The position numbers were made by a program, and so were the translations under genes. The notes under the pieces are model-generated. The model was not told the DNA's origin. It saw only the letters and a program-made list of their open reading frames with translations, and searched no databases. From contig DATMPC010000006.1 in NCBI GenBank assembly GCA_035567895.1, positions 89,760 to 153,759 on the forward strand: 64,000 nucleotides of DNA, read 5' to 3'. The stretch is from Terriglobales bacterium (GTDB taxonomy: Bacteria > Acidobacteriota > Terriglobia > Terriglobales > Acidobacteriaceae). Positions 1 to 8,429 of the stretch are shown here, piece after piece (the stretch's first letter is position 1; each line of letters starts with the position of its first letter).

Positions 1-753
1 CTTGTGGGCCAAACATGCTTTCATCCTGGAGAAGCGAAGAACACTTACGGTACGGGATGCTTTCTCTTGCTGAACACTGGCAAGGAACCGGTACTCTCGA
101 AGCATGGACTTCTCACAACCGTTGCCTATCAATTCGGGAAAGAGCAGCCGAACTATGCGCTCGAAGGCAGCGTGGCCATCACCGGCGCCCTGGTGCAGTG
201 GATGCGCGATAACCTCGGCTTAATCCAATCCAGCGGCGATATAGAGACCCTTGCGCGCACTGTGAACGACAATGGCGGGGTCTACTTCGTGCCTGCATTC
301 TCTGGACTATTTGCACCGTATTGGAAGGCCAACGCTCGCGGCGTGATCGCCGGCCTCACGCGTTACGCGAACAAAGGACACATCGCTCGCGCCGTCCTTG
401 AAGCAACCGCATTTCAGACGCGCGAAGTCGTAGAGGCCATGGAATACGACAGCGGAAAGCCAGTCGATGTCGTTCGCGTTGACGGAGGCATGGTTGGGAA
501 CGATCTGCTCATGCAATTCCAGGCAGACATCCTGAATCGGGAAGTCGTGCTGCCGCATGTGAAGGAGACCACTGCTTTAGGCGCTGCCTTCGCCGCCGGA
601 CTCGCTGTCGGATTCTTCAAAGACCTCGACGAACTTCGTGCCACCTGGTCGGTTGATCGTCGCTGGAAGCCGCAGATGGAGTCTGCCAATCGCGAAACTC
701 TTTACCGCAATTGGAAAAAGGCTGTGACGAGATCAATGGAGTGGGTGGAATAG
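1..753 (+). CDS. glpK: Glycerol kinase, C-terminal part (truncated by window edge)
   Basis: This is the C-terminal half of a FGGY-family glycerol kinase, which phosphorylates glycerol to sn-glycerol 3-phosphate with ATP in the cytoplasm. The frame is open from base 1, so the N-terminal half lies outside the window. The FGGY signature region [16 protein letters not shown] follows directly after the edge. The motif [13 protein letters not shown] and the ATP-site segment [19 protein letters not shown] are both typical of GlpK, and the C-terminus has the family's usual extent (stop TAG at 751-753). A GTG at position 4 is not a real start. It converges with the Spy-like gene downstream. Identity is confident; only completeness is limited. 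Confidence 0.95.
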   Translation, partial: LVGQTCFHPGEAKNTYGTGCFLLLNTGKEPVLSKHGLLTTVAYQFGKEQPNYALEGSVAITGALVQWMRDNLGLIQSSGDIETLARTVNDNGGVYFVPAFSGLFAPYWKANARGVIAGLTRYANKGHIARAVLEATAFQTREVVEAMEYDSGKPVDVVRVDGGMVGNDLLMQFQADILNREVVLPHVKETTALGAAFAAGLAVGFFKDLDELRATWSVDRRWKPQMESANRETLYRNWKKAVTRSMEWVE

Positions 754-827
754 AACGGAACCTCGGAAGCCCTCTGCAAATCAGGAGGCGAAAAGCAACG
801 ACTGCTTGGAACCCACCTCCAGTGCTT

Positions 828-857
828 CTATTGGCTATTCTCCTATTGGCTATTCTC
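828..857. repeat. 15-bp tandem duplication
   Basis: The unit CTATTGGCTATTCTC occurs twice in direct tandem in the short gap between the convergent glpK and Spy-like genes. No function is apparent; it is probably a slippage product. Confidence 0.7.
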
Positions 858-866
858 CCTTCCCCG

Positions 867-899
867 AAATAAAAACGGCCCTGCTTGCAAGGCAGGGCC
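867..899 (-). terminator. Intrinsic terminator of the sigma/anti-sigma/Spy operon
   Basis: Read on the minus strand, an 8-bp perfect stem (GGCCCTGC / GCAGGGCC at 877-884 and 892-899, 7-nt loop) is followed by the U-rich run GTTTTTATTTC. It lies 22 bases beyond the stop of the Spy-like gene and so ends the minus-strand operon. The same hairpin may stop glpK transcripts arriving from the other side, though that side lacks a clear U-tract. Confidence 0.75.
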
Positions 900-920
900 A
901 AGGGGCAGTGCAAACTTGAG

Positions 921-1448
921 TTACTGCGGTGGGGGTGGAGCGCCGGGACCATCGCCGTGATGCATCCTGAACATTTTTCCCATTCTTTCTCTCGTGACCG
1001 ATTGCAGCTTCTTCCATTGATCAGGCGTGAGCTCATTACGGAAATGCAGTGACATGAGCGTAAACTCATTTTCCATCGCGTTGCGCGCAGTCTGAAGCGC
1101 CTGCAGTTGCTGAAGCACGGCGTTCTGATCTGGCTTATCTTGCTCCAACAGATCGCTCAACTTTCCTTCCTCTATCTCGACGTTTCCCTTCGCTTTAATT
1201 AAGTTGGGGCGATGATTTCCGAAGATCTGATTGAGCTTTTCCTTCTGCGTGTCACTGAGATTGATGGCCTGGGCAATCTCGGAATTGCGCCACCAGTCGT
1301 GTCCCAATCCCGGCATTCCGACCATGCCAGGCATTCGCATCCCGCGCCCATGAGGGCCTTTGTCGGGCGGTGGCGTATTGTCGCTTTGCGCCGCTGCGAT
1401 GCCGATTGTCAGTAGGAGCAAGCTTAAACAGTAAGAGAGTGTTTTCAT
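921..1448 (-). CDS. Spy/CpxP-like periplasmic LTxxQ-motif protein
   Basis: A 175-residue exported protein with an N-terminal signal peptide (about residues 1-20, cleavage near AAAQ). A Gly/Met/His-rich linker follows, then a helical region with two divergent copies of the LTxxQ-type repeat (LSDTQKEKLNQI and LTPDQWKKLQ) that defines the Spy/CpxP/CnrX fold. The C-terminus is Met/His/Pro-rich, which suits metal or misfolded-protein sensing. Its ATG overlaps the stop of the anti-sigma gene (ATGA), so it is translationally coupled to the ECF sigma/anti-sigma pair. In the CnrYXH system a protein of this fold is the periplasmic sensor; an equivalent role here is inferred from context. Confidence 0.8.
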   Translation of the reverse strand: MKTLSYCLSLLLLTIGIAAAQSDNTPPPDKGPHGRGMRMPGMVGMPGLGHDWWRNSEIAQAINLSDTQKEKLNQIFGNHRPNLIKAKGNVEIEEGKLSDLLEQDKPDQNAVLQQLQALQTARNAMENEFTLMSLHFRNELTPDQWKKLQSVTRERMGKMFRMHHGDGPGAPPPPQ

Positions 1449-1966
1449 GGTTGTTGAGTCCTTGTGCGTTCGTGCGAAACGTTGTGATTCGTGCTTTCGA
1501 TCTCGAGTCCGCCCATTTCTCCAACCAGCAGGCTGGCGGGCTGCAATGCCTCGGGCAGATCCTGGTTGAGGTGAGCTTCGATGTCGCTGATCAATGCTGC
1601 ATCAGAGATGACAGTAGAAACGTCCCGTGTCGCCGTAGTACCCCTGAAATTCAATAGCAGAAAAACTGCCAGGATAACCGCCAGCGCCGAGGTTGCCAGC
1701 GCAAAGCTGACATTGCGTCCAGCAGTCTTCCTGATCTGTGCCTCCAAAATTCTCTGCTGAATGTTGCGTGACTGTCGTCCCCAGTCGATGGCTGAACGGC
1801 CGCCGCTGTAGCAAACATCCTGCTTCAAGCTCGCGAGCCTCTCGCGATAGATCGACATCTGTTCCCAGCACTGCGGGCAAATCTCTAGATGACCCGCCGT
1901 CCGCGGACTACGTTCGCCAGCCGCGGCCGCTGTAAGTTCTTCGTCACTGAGATGAATGGAAATCAC
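1445..1966 (-). CDS. Anti-sigma factor with zinc-finger (zf-HC2-like) domain
   Basis: A 173-residue membrane protein. The N-terminal domain carries H-x3-C-x2-C (HLEICPQC, about residues 24-31), the core of the ZAS/zf-HC2 anti-sigma fold. One membrane segment follows near residues 84-105 (FALATSALAVILAVFLLLNF), and then a short extracytoplasmic tail. The GTG start at 1966 was chosen because it overlaps the sigma factor stop (GTGA) and the protein homology begins there; the open frame extends further upstream only as a shadow of the sigma gene. It should hold the adjacent ECF sigma factor at the membrane until a signal, perhaps sensed with the Spy-like protein, releases it. Confidence 0.85.
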   Translation of the reverse strand: MISIHLSDEELTAAAAGERSPRTAGHLEICPQCWEQMSIYRERLASLKQDVCYSGGRSAIDWGRQSRNIQQRILEAQIRKTAGRNVSFALATSALAVILAVFLLLNFRGTTATRDVSTVISDAALISDIEAHLNQDLPEALQPASLLVGEMGGLEIESTNHNVSHERTRTQQP

Positions 1967-2547
1967 TGCTGTTCCCCTTCCCGCCAATTGCGCAAGTTCA
2001 TCATCGCCCGGTGCAGATGCGACTTGACCGTGCCCGGCCTGCGGTTTGTTACCCGCGAAATTTCTTCTATCGACATGCCCTCTACCGCGCTTAACAGCAG
2101 GGCCTCTCGTTGCGGCGTGGTGAGCCGCTGAATCCGCTGCGAGACGCGTTCCAGGCGCTCGCGCCGCAGCAAATGCTCCTCGGGAGTCGATGCTGGATCG
2201 GGAACTTGCTCCGCCTGGCTCTGCTCCGGCTCGGAAGCATCGAAGCGAATCAGTTTCCGCCAAAGTGCAAAGCGGCGGTTGCGGAAATGGTCCCGCACGA
2301 GGTTGATCGCGATCCGCGCCAGCCACGTAAACACCTGGCAATCCCCGCGAAAACCCTTCTGCTTCTGAAAGGCACGGATAAAACATTCCTGCGTAAGCTC
2401 TTCCGCCAGGTCAGGTTCGCTCGTCTGCGCCAGCACGAGGCGATACACCCGCTGCTGGTAAAGGCGTATGAATTCGTCGAAATCGGCGAAGGGCGACTCT
2501 GCCTCGGTTTTCGCTCCCGCAGGGGCTGCCGCCTGCACCATATTCAT
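1963..2547 (-). CDS. RNA polymerase ECF sigma factor (RpoE-like)
   Basis: A 194-residue sigma-70 family protein of the extracytoplasmic-function type. Region 2 is seen in the segment around DLAEELTQECFIRAFQ and FTWLARIAINLVRDHFRNR (about residues 45-90). Region 4 is the helix-turn-helix near LLSAVEGMSIEEISRVTN followed by PGTVKSHLHRAM (about 150-185). The start at 2547 (MNMVQ) fits the usual length of the family; the frame extends upstream to 2739 without sigma homology. It heads a three-gene operon with its anti-sigma factor and a Spy-like protein, joined by GTGA and ATGA overlaps. It probably autoregulates that operon and controls an envelope- or metal-stress regulon. Confidence 0.9.
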   Translation of the reverse strand: MNMVQAAAPAGAKTEAESPFADFDEFIRLYQQRVYRLVLAQTSEPDLAEELTQECFIRAFQKQKGFRGDCQVFTWLARIAINLVRDHFRNRRFALWRKLIRFDASEPEQSQAEQVPDPASTPEEHLLRRERLERVSQRIQRLTTPQREALLLSAVEGMSIEEISRVTNRRPGTVKSHLHRAMMNLRNWREGEQQ

Positions 2548-2631
2548 CTGGTTCGATGAGCTCCCGTCACTTGATATGGACGAATTTCTACCATCTCGGT
2601 TTACGTAGCAGCTTTTTTCGCTGCAAAAACA

Positions 2632-2773
2632 AGACACGGATTTCCAGGATTTCACGGAACCGACGGATCTAGTAGGAACCGCACCTGCACTCCGGAAATC
2701 TGTTCCGCACATGTTTATTTTCCCAGCTTCCCCGCCCAACCGTGTAATCCGTTAAATCCGTGCAATTCGTGTC
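2632..2773. repeat. Inverted repeat of the CACGGATTT(AA)CGGATTACACGG type
   Basis: Two arms (about 2632-2660 and 2741-2773) carry CACGGATTT-type motifs facing each other: ACACGGATTTCCAGGATTT on the left, and on the right ACCGTGTAATCCGTTAAATC. This is the divergent-relative form of the CACGGAG repeats found elsewhere in the window. It fills the gap between the sigma-factor promoter region and rmuC. Confidence 0.55.
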
Positions 2774-2884
2774 TCGTTTTCCGTTCGCAGCCTTGATTCC
2801 CTTAATTCCACAGGGAAATTCTTTGCAATGTCGCCATGCTTTCGTGGTATTTTCGTCTAAGATTCGCCTCGGAGTGGGTGCCGA

Positions 2885-4315
2885 ATGGGACTGCTTTTCG
2901 CCAGTGCGGTTGCACTATTCGTTGGTATTGCCAGCGCTTATCTCTTCCTGCGCAGCAGGATGGCGGTGGCTGCGGAGCGCATCCAGAACCTGGAGAGGCG
3001 CCTTGCGGAGACTCAGTCTGAGTATCAAAGAGGTGCCGCGGTGCTCGCCGAAAAGGACGCGGCGTTGGTTGCCCGCTCAAATGAATTAGCCGCGGTAAAG
3101 GCGGAGCTCACGGCCGAACGCCAAGCGGCTATCGACAAGTTGGCGCTGGTGCAACAGAGCGAGCAGCGCTTGTCCGAATCCTTTGATCTGCTCGCCGCAA
3201 GAGCGCTCAAAGAAAACACGGCCGAGTTTCTGAAACTTGCAAGAAATCAGTTCGAGCAGGAGCAGAAGATGGCCTCCGGCGATCTGGGCATGAAGAAGGA
3301 AGCCATCGAAGCTCTGCTCGCGACCGCGAGTTCTTCGCTCAAGACGCTCGATGAGCAAATTCGCTCCAGCGATGTTGAGCGCAAGCAAGCCGAGGCTGCC
3401 CTCGGACAGCAGATCACGTCGCTTGTAGATCTCCAGCATCGCCTTTCTGATGAAACGCGACGCCTTTCGCGGGCCTTGGAGCGTCCCACGGTGCGTGGCA
3501 ACTGGGGCGAAGTGCAGTTGCGTCGCGTAGTCGAATTCGCAGGCATGATCGAGCATTGTCACTTCGAATCGCAGAAGACATTCTCCGATGACGACGGCAA
3601 CCGACTGCGTCCCGATCTAGTCGTGCATATGCCGAACGGTCGGGTTATCGCCGTCGATGCCAAAGTGTCACTGGATGCCTTCACCAAGGCCGCCAACGCC
3701 GATCAGGAGCAGGAAGTTCGCGCTCATCTGGAACAGCACGCGGCGCAAGTTCGCAAGCACGTCGATGATCTGGCCTCGAAGGCGTACTGGCAGCAGTTTC
3801 CCAACTCACCCGATTTCGTTGTAGCTTTCATGCCCAGCGAGGCGCTACTAAGCGCCGCGCTCCAGGCGGACGCCACGCTGCTAGATGACGCTGCGCAGAG
3901 TAAAGTCCTGCTTGCGACACCACTCACGCTGATCGCTTTGCTGAAGGCTGTGCATTGTGGCTGGCGCGAAGACAAACTCGCCAAGAACGCCGAAGAAATC
4001 AGCGCCATTGGTCGTTTGCTCTATTCCCGGCTGGTCACGCTCGGAACCCATCTCTCCAAGTTGGGAGACAACATTGATCGCACGGTAGCTACTTACAATC
4101 AGGTCATCGGCTCCATCGAAAGAAGCGCTTTTCCGGCAGCTCGAAGGTTCGAACAGCTTGGAGCATCTGCCGGCGACGTACTCCCGGAGCTGGAATTCGT
4201 AGAGCACCTGACCCGCCCGCTCCAGTCTCCAGAGTGGAAGCAATCCGAATCCGGCAACGAGCCTCTGGACTTCAACCGCCTTGCACTCACAGAAAGCAGC
4301 GGAAAGCCCTCCTAG
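2885..4315 (+). CDS. rmuC: DNA recombination protein RmuC family
   Basis: A 476-residue protein with an N-terminal membrane anchor (about residues 2-20, FASAVALFVGIASAYLFL) and a long coiled coil (about 25-150). The RmuC nuclease-like domain follows: VRGNWGEVQLRRVVEFAGM, then DGNRLRPDLVVHMPNGR and VIAVDAKVSLDAF (about 205-265), where the Asp and D-x-K pattern resembles the restriction-endonuclease-like fold. RmuC limits inversion at short inverted repeats in E. coli, which may matter in a genome as rich in inverted repeats as this one. The length is normal for the family. The ATG at 2885 begins directly with the membrane segment. Confidence 0.9.
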   Translation: MGLLFASAVALFVGIASAYLFLRSRMAVAAERIQNLERRLAETQSEYQRGAAVLAEKDAALVARSNELAAVKAELTAERQAAIDKLALVQQSEQRLSESFDLLAARALKENTAEFLKLARNQFEQEQKMASGDLGMKKEAIEALLATASSSLKTLDEQIRSSDVERKQAEAALGQQITSLVDLQHRLSDETRRLSRALERPTVRGNWGEVQLRRVVEFAGMIEHCHFESQKTFSDDDGNRLRPDLVVHMPNGRVIAVDAKVSLDAFTKAANADQEQEVRAHLEQHAAQVRKHVDDLASKAYWQQFPNSPDFVVAFMPSEALLSAALQADATLLDDAAQSKVLLATPLTLIALLKAVHCGWREDKLAKNAEEISAIGRLLYSRLVTLGTHLSKLGDNIDRTVATYNQVIGSIERSAFPAARRFEQLGASAGDVLPELEFVEHLTRPLQSPEWKQSESGNEPLDFNRLALTESSGKPS

Positions 4316-4402
4316 CCCCGCAGAGCGCGCTGAGTACGGCATAATGAATATAGGACCCTTTCGCGCCGGGCAATCCGCGCGTTTAATGCCGTGTATTGAA
4401 TA

Positions 4403-6127
4403 ATGACCCCTGCGAATCCAGCAACCGAAGCCGCGGCCGCAACACCAGCCGCTCCAGCCCCTCAGTCGAACTTCATTCGGGACATCATTGTTCAGGATCT
4501 CGAGACCAACAAGTTCGGCGGGAAGGTACAAACGCGCTTTCCTCCCGAGCCCAACGGCTATCTGCATCTCGGCCATGCAAAAGCGATCTGCTTAAACTTC
4601 GGCCTGGCAGCCGAGTTTGGCGGCAAGACCAATCTCCGCTTCGACGACACCAATCCGGAAAAAGAAGAGCAGGAGTATGTAGATTCCATCATTCGCGACG
4701 TGCGCTGGCTCGGCTTTGACTGGGAAGATCGGATGTTCTATGCCTCCGACTACTTCGACCAGCTCTATGCGTGGGCCGTGCAACTGATCAAAGCCGGTAG
4801 AGCGTATGTTGATGATCTCAGCCCTGACGAGATCCGCAAGACGCGCGGAACTCTAACCGAGTCGGGGAAGAATAGTCCATTTCGGAACCGTTCCGTCGAG
4901 GAGAACCTTGATCTCTTCGAGCGCATGCGTAAGGGAGAATTCCCGAATGGATTGCGCACGCTCCGCGCGAAGATCGATATGGCGTCTCCCAACCTGAACA
5001 TCCGCGATCCAGTGATGTATCGCATCCTCCACGCCGACCATCACCGTACCGGCAGCAAGTGGTGCATCTATCCGCTCTACGATTTTGCGCACGGCCAGTC
5101 GGATTCGCTGGAGAAGGTCACGCACTCGATTTGCACCTTGGAGTTCGAGGATCATAGACCGCTTTACAACTGGTTTATCGAGCAGCTTGGCATCTTTCCA
5201 TCGCAGCAGATCGAATTTGATCGCCTCAACCTAACCTATACGCTCCTGAGTAAGCGCAAGCTCCTGCAGCTCGTGAACGACAGCCACGTGCGCGGATGGG
5301 ACGATCCTCGCATGCCCACGCTCTCCGGAGTCCGCCGCCGCGGATATACACCTGAAGCGCTGAGGAACTTCTGTAACTCAATCGGCGTGTCAAAGACAAA
5401 CGGAATTATCGAGCTGGCGATGCTCGAGCATTTTCTCCGTGAGGATCTCAACAAACGTGTGCCGCGCGTGATGGCTGTGCTGCGCCCCTTGAAGCTGGTG
5501 ATCGAAAACTATCCGGAAGGGCAAGTCGAGCAGATGGACGCGATCAACAACCCGGAAGACGCCAGCGCCGGCACGCGCAAAGTCCCGCTCTCGCGTGTCC
5601 TCTACATTGAGCGCGACGACTTCCGCGAGAATCCGCCAAAGCACTTTTACCGGCTCTCACCGGGGCGTGAAGTGCGATTGCGATATGGATACTTTGTCAC
5701 CTGCACGAACGTGGTGAAGGACGCGAGTGGCGAAGTCGTCGAAATTCACTGTACGTATGATCCGGCGACACGCGGCGGCAATGCCCCTGACGGACGCAAA
5801 GTGAAGTCCACGATCCACTGGGTGTCGGCTGCCCATGCAATCAATGCTGAGGTGCGCGTTTACGACAATCTATTTCTGAAAGAAAATCCCAACGAAGTCG
5901 AAGAAGGCAAAGACTGGACGGCGAACCTGAACCAGAACTCGCTCGAAGTCATTCGCGATGCCAAGCTCGAACCATCACTCGCGAATGCTGGTTCCGGTGC
6001 TCGATATCAATTCGAGCGACTGGGTTACTTCTGCGTGGATCCTGACTCCAAACCTGGCGCCCCAGTGTTCAACCGTACAGTCGCCCTCAAAGATACGTGG
6101 GCGAAGGTGGAAAAACGAAGCGCCTGA
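4403..6127 (+). CDS. glnS: Glutaminyl-tRNA synthetase
   Basis: A 574-residue class I aminoacyl-tRNA synthetase that charges tRNA-Gln with glutamine. The HIGH motif is H-L-G-H at residues 55-58, after the hallmark [14 protein letters not shown]. The GlnS-specific segment [12 protein letters not shown] follows, the KMSKS counterpart is LLSKRKL (near residue 280), and a C-terminal beta-barrel anticodon-binding domain is present. Residues 1-23 are an Ala/Pro-rich extension ahead of NFIRDII. The presence of glnS implies direct Gln-tRNA charging, although GatCAB may still exist elsewhere. It is monocistronic as far as can be seen here. Confidence 0.97.
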   Translation: MTPANPATEAAAATPAAPAPQSNFIRDIIVQDLETNKFGGKVQTRFPPEPNGYLHLGHAKAICLNFGLAAEFGGKTNLRFDDTNPEKEEQEYVDSIIRDVRWLGFDWEDRMFYASDYFDQLYAWAVQLIKAGRAYVDDLSPDEIRKTRGTLTESGKNSPFRNRSVEENLDLFERMRKGEFPNGLRTLRAKIDMASPNLNIRDPVMYRILHADHHRTGSKWCIYPLYDFAHGQSDSLEKVTHSICTLEFEDHRPLYNWFIEQLGIFPSQQIEFDRLNLTYTLLSKRKLLQLVNDSHVRGWDDPRMPTLSGVRRRGYTPEALRNFCNSIGVSKTNGIIELAMLEHFLREDLNKRVPRVMAVLRPLKLVIENYPEGQVEQMDAINNPEDASAGTRKVPLSRVLYIERDDFRENPPKHFYRLSPGREVRLRYGYFVTCTNVVKDASGEVVEIHCTYDPATRGGNAPDGRKVKSTIHWVSAAHAINAEVRVYDNLFLKENPNEVEEGKDWTANLNQNSLEVIRDAKLEPSLANAGSGARYQFERLGYFCVDPDSKPGAPVFNRTVALKDTWAKVEKRSA

Positions 6128-6272
6128 CGAGTCGCGGTGCCCGGATCTCGCATTGTTGTGCGTTTGTGATGTCCTGTCGTTCGGAGCACGCTAGCCTGCC
6201 ACAGAATGGCACGTCTAAAAGATGAAATACTGCGCCACTGCCTAAACCTCAGACGAGCGCATAGGAGCCCAA

Positions 6273-8306
6273 ATGCGTCTACTCAATCCTGTAACCGTCG
6301 TCGCGCTCTTCTCGATGGCGCTGTTTGCTGCCGATGATTCAGCCCTCCGAGGCGTATATGTCGGCGACATAGACAAATCGGTCAACCCTTGCGTCAACTT
6401 CTTTGATTACGCGAATGGCGCGTGGCGTAAACAGAACCCAATTCCACCAAGCATGGTGCGCTGGAGTCGACGTTGGGAATCGGGCGAGACCAACAAAGAT
6501 GTCTTACACGGCATTCTCGAAGAGACTGCCAAGCAATCAGAGAAGACAAAGCCTGGCTCAACCGATCAATTAGTCAGCGACTACTACGGCGCGTGCATGG
6601 ACGAGAAGGCCATCGAGCAACGGGGAATTGAGCCGATACGACCTGATCTCAACTTAATCAAGTCAATGAAGTCCCGTGCCGATCTGCAAAAGGTCATTAC
6701 TCACCTCAACGAAGAGGCTCTGTTCGCGCCCTTTGCATTCGGATCGAATCCCGACCGGCACGAACCTACAAACGTGATCGCCGACTTCGAAGCGTCCGGA
6801 CTCGGTCTGCCCGATCGCGACTACTACTTCAAAGACGACGAGAAGTCGAAGGAAACACGCCAAAAGTATCTGGAACACGTTGCTATGGTTTTCCAGCTTG
6901 CTGGGTCAAACGCCGCAGAGGCAAATGCGACTGCGCAAACCGTGATGAAGATGGAGACCGCACTTGCCGGAGCATCGCTGACCAACGTCGAACTACGCGA
7001 TCCCAAGGCGACAGATCACAAGATGACGGTGGCCGATGCGCAGATGCTCAGTCCAAACCTTCAATGGCAGCGTTACTTCTCCGATCTGAAAGTTGACAGC
7101 AAGGTTCCCTTCAACGTCGGAGAACCTAAGTTTCTCGCTGAAGTCGACAGGCAGCTCGCAAATACTCCTATTGCCGACTGGAAGACCTATCTCACTTGGC
7201 ACGTCTTGCGCACTGCATCGCCTTATCTCTCTTCAAAGTTCGTCGACGAAGATTTCGCCTTCAATCAGAAGTACCTGAACGGCGCACAGGAGATGAAGCC
7301 ACTCTGGAAACGCTGTGCGGAGTCTGAAGACAGTCTGCTTGGTGAGGCGCTTGGCAAGAAGTACGTGGAAAAGGTCTTTCCGCCTGAAGCTAAGACTCGT
7401 GTGCAAGAGATAGTAAAGAATATTCTTGCTGCCTTGCATGACGATATCGAGCAGCTCACGTGGATGAGTCCCGAAACAAAACAAAAGGCGCTGCTCAAGC
7501 TGTCGACCTTCAATCCGAAGATCGGCTATCCCGATAAGTGGAAGGATTATTCCAGCGTAAAGATCACCCGCACTTCCTATATGGGGAATGTGATCGAAGC
7601 GTCGAAGTTCCTTGTCCGGGACGATCTCGATCTGATCGGTAAGCCAATCGATCGCGGCCGCTGGGGCATGACGCCACCAACCTCGAATGCTTACTACAAT
7701 CCGCTACTGAACGAGATCGTTTTCCCCGCCGGCATTCTTGTGCCGCCGCTCTTCGACGTGAAAGCCAACGACGCGGTGAACTACGGTTCAATCGGACCGA
7801 TCATCGGGCACGAGATCTCCCATGGCTTCGACGATCAAGGCGCGCAGTTCGATGAGGTCGGACGGCTTCACGATTGGTGGACGCCTGCCGATTACAGAAC
7901 ATTCCAGACACGCGCACAGTGCGTCGTTGATCAATTCAACAGCTACTCCATTGAAGGCGGAATGCACCACAACGGCAAGCTAGTGCTTGGCGAGAGCATT
8001 GGGGATTTAGGCGGACTACGTCTCGGTTACCTCGCTCTCGAGAAATCGATGGAGGGCAAACCACGTCCCGAAAATGTCGATGGATTCACGCCTGAACAAC
8101 AGTACTTCATCGCCTGGGGTCAGGCCCGAGGAGATGAGATTCGTCCGGAGACACAGCGGCAGATGGTGCTCACCGATCCGCATCCGATCGGCAAGTATCG
8201 TGTCATCGGGCCCATGAGCAACATGCCCGAATTCCAGAAAGCGTTCTCATGCAAAGAGAGCGATCCGATGGTTCGCCCAGCAGATCAACGCTGCGCGATC
8301 TGGTGA
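6273..8306 (+). CDS. Secreted M13 family zinc metallopeptidase (neprilysin/PepO-like)
   Basis: A 677-residue peptidase with a signal peptide (about residues 1-19, ending LFAAD). The catalytic HExxH motif is H513-E-I-S-H517, the third zinc ligand is E574 in GESIGDLGG with D578 behind it, and the protein ends in the family's conserved C-x-I-W. The SNAYYNPLLNEIVFPAGIL segment is the usual M13 substrate-binding region. It probably acts in the periplasm on peptides. A clear ribosome binding site (AGGAG) precedes the ATG. Length and motifs are complete, so it should be active. Confidence 0.95.
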   Translation: MRLLNPVTVVALFSMALFAADDSALRGVYVGDIDKSVNPCVNFFDYANGAWRKQNPIPPSMVRWSRRWESGETNKDVLHGILEETAKQSEKTKPGSTDQLVSDYYGACMDEKAIEQRGIEPIRPDLNLIKSMKSRADLQKVITHLNEEALFAPFAFGSNPDRHEPTNVIADFEASGLGLPDRDYYFKDDEKSKETRQKYLEHVAMVFQLAGSNAAEANATAQTVMKMETALAGASLTNVELRDPKATDHKMTVADAQMLSPNLQWQRYFSDLKVDSKVPFNVGEPKFLAEVDRQLANTPIADWKTYLTWHVLRTASPYLSSKFVDEDFAFNQKYLNGAQEMKPLWKRCAESEDSLLGEALGKKYVEKVFPPEAKTRVQEIVKNILAALHDDIEQLTWMSPETKQKALLKLSTFNPKIGYPDKWKDYSSVKITRTSYMGNVIEASKFLVRDDLDLIGKPIDRGRWGMTPPTSNAYYNPLLNEIVFPAGILVPPLFDVKANDAVNYGSIGPIIGHEISHGFDDQGAQFDEVGRLHDWWTPADYRTFQTRAQCVVDQFNSYSIEGGMHHNGKLVLGESIGDLGGLRLGYLALEKSMEGKPRPENVDGFTPEQQYFIAWGQARGDEIRPETQRQMVLTDPHPIGKYRVIGPMSNMPEFQKAFSCKESDPMVRPADQRCAIW

Positions 8307-8309
8307 AGA

Positions 8310-8412
8310 CCAAGAGGCGAACACGAAGGTCACGAGGGAAACGCAAAAGGTCACGACGCATCTCTCCGTGACCTTCTCTTTGCCTTTGTGACCTTCGTGT
8401 TCGCTCCGGTCT
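8310..8412. repeat. Imperfect palindrome of the CACGAAGGTCACGA type
   Basis: The left arm (8310-8350) contains GGCGAACACGAAGGTCACGA; the right arm (8370-8412) is its near-complement, containing TGACCTTCGTGTTCGC. It lies between the convergent M13 peptidase and permease genes and could fold into a long hairpin. It is built on the same plan as the CACGGAG palindromes at 17.6, 30.4 and 35.9 kb but with a different unit. Confidence 0.7.
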
Positions 8413-8429
8413 TAACTCCTTAGCAGGCA

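Noticed and set aside
2548..2739. Longer start for the ECF sigma factor
   Set aside because: The upstream segment is not sigma-like and overlaps a repeat; MNMVQ at 2547 gives the normal family length.
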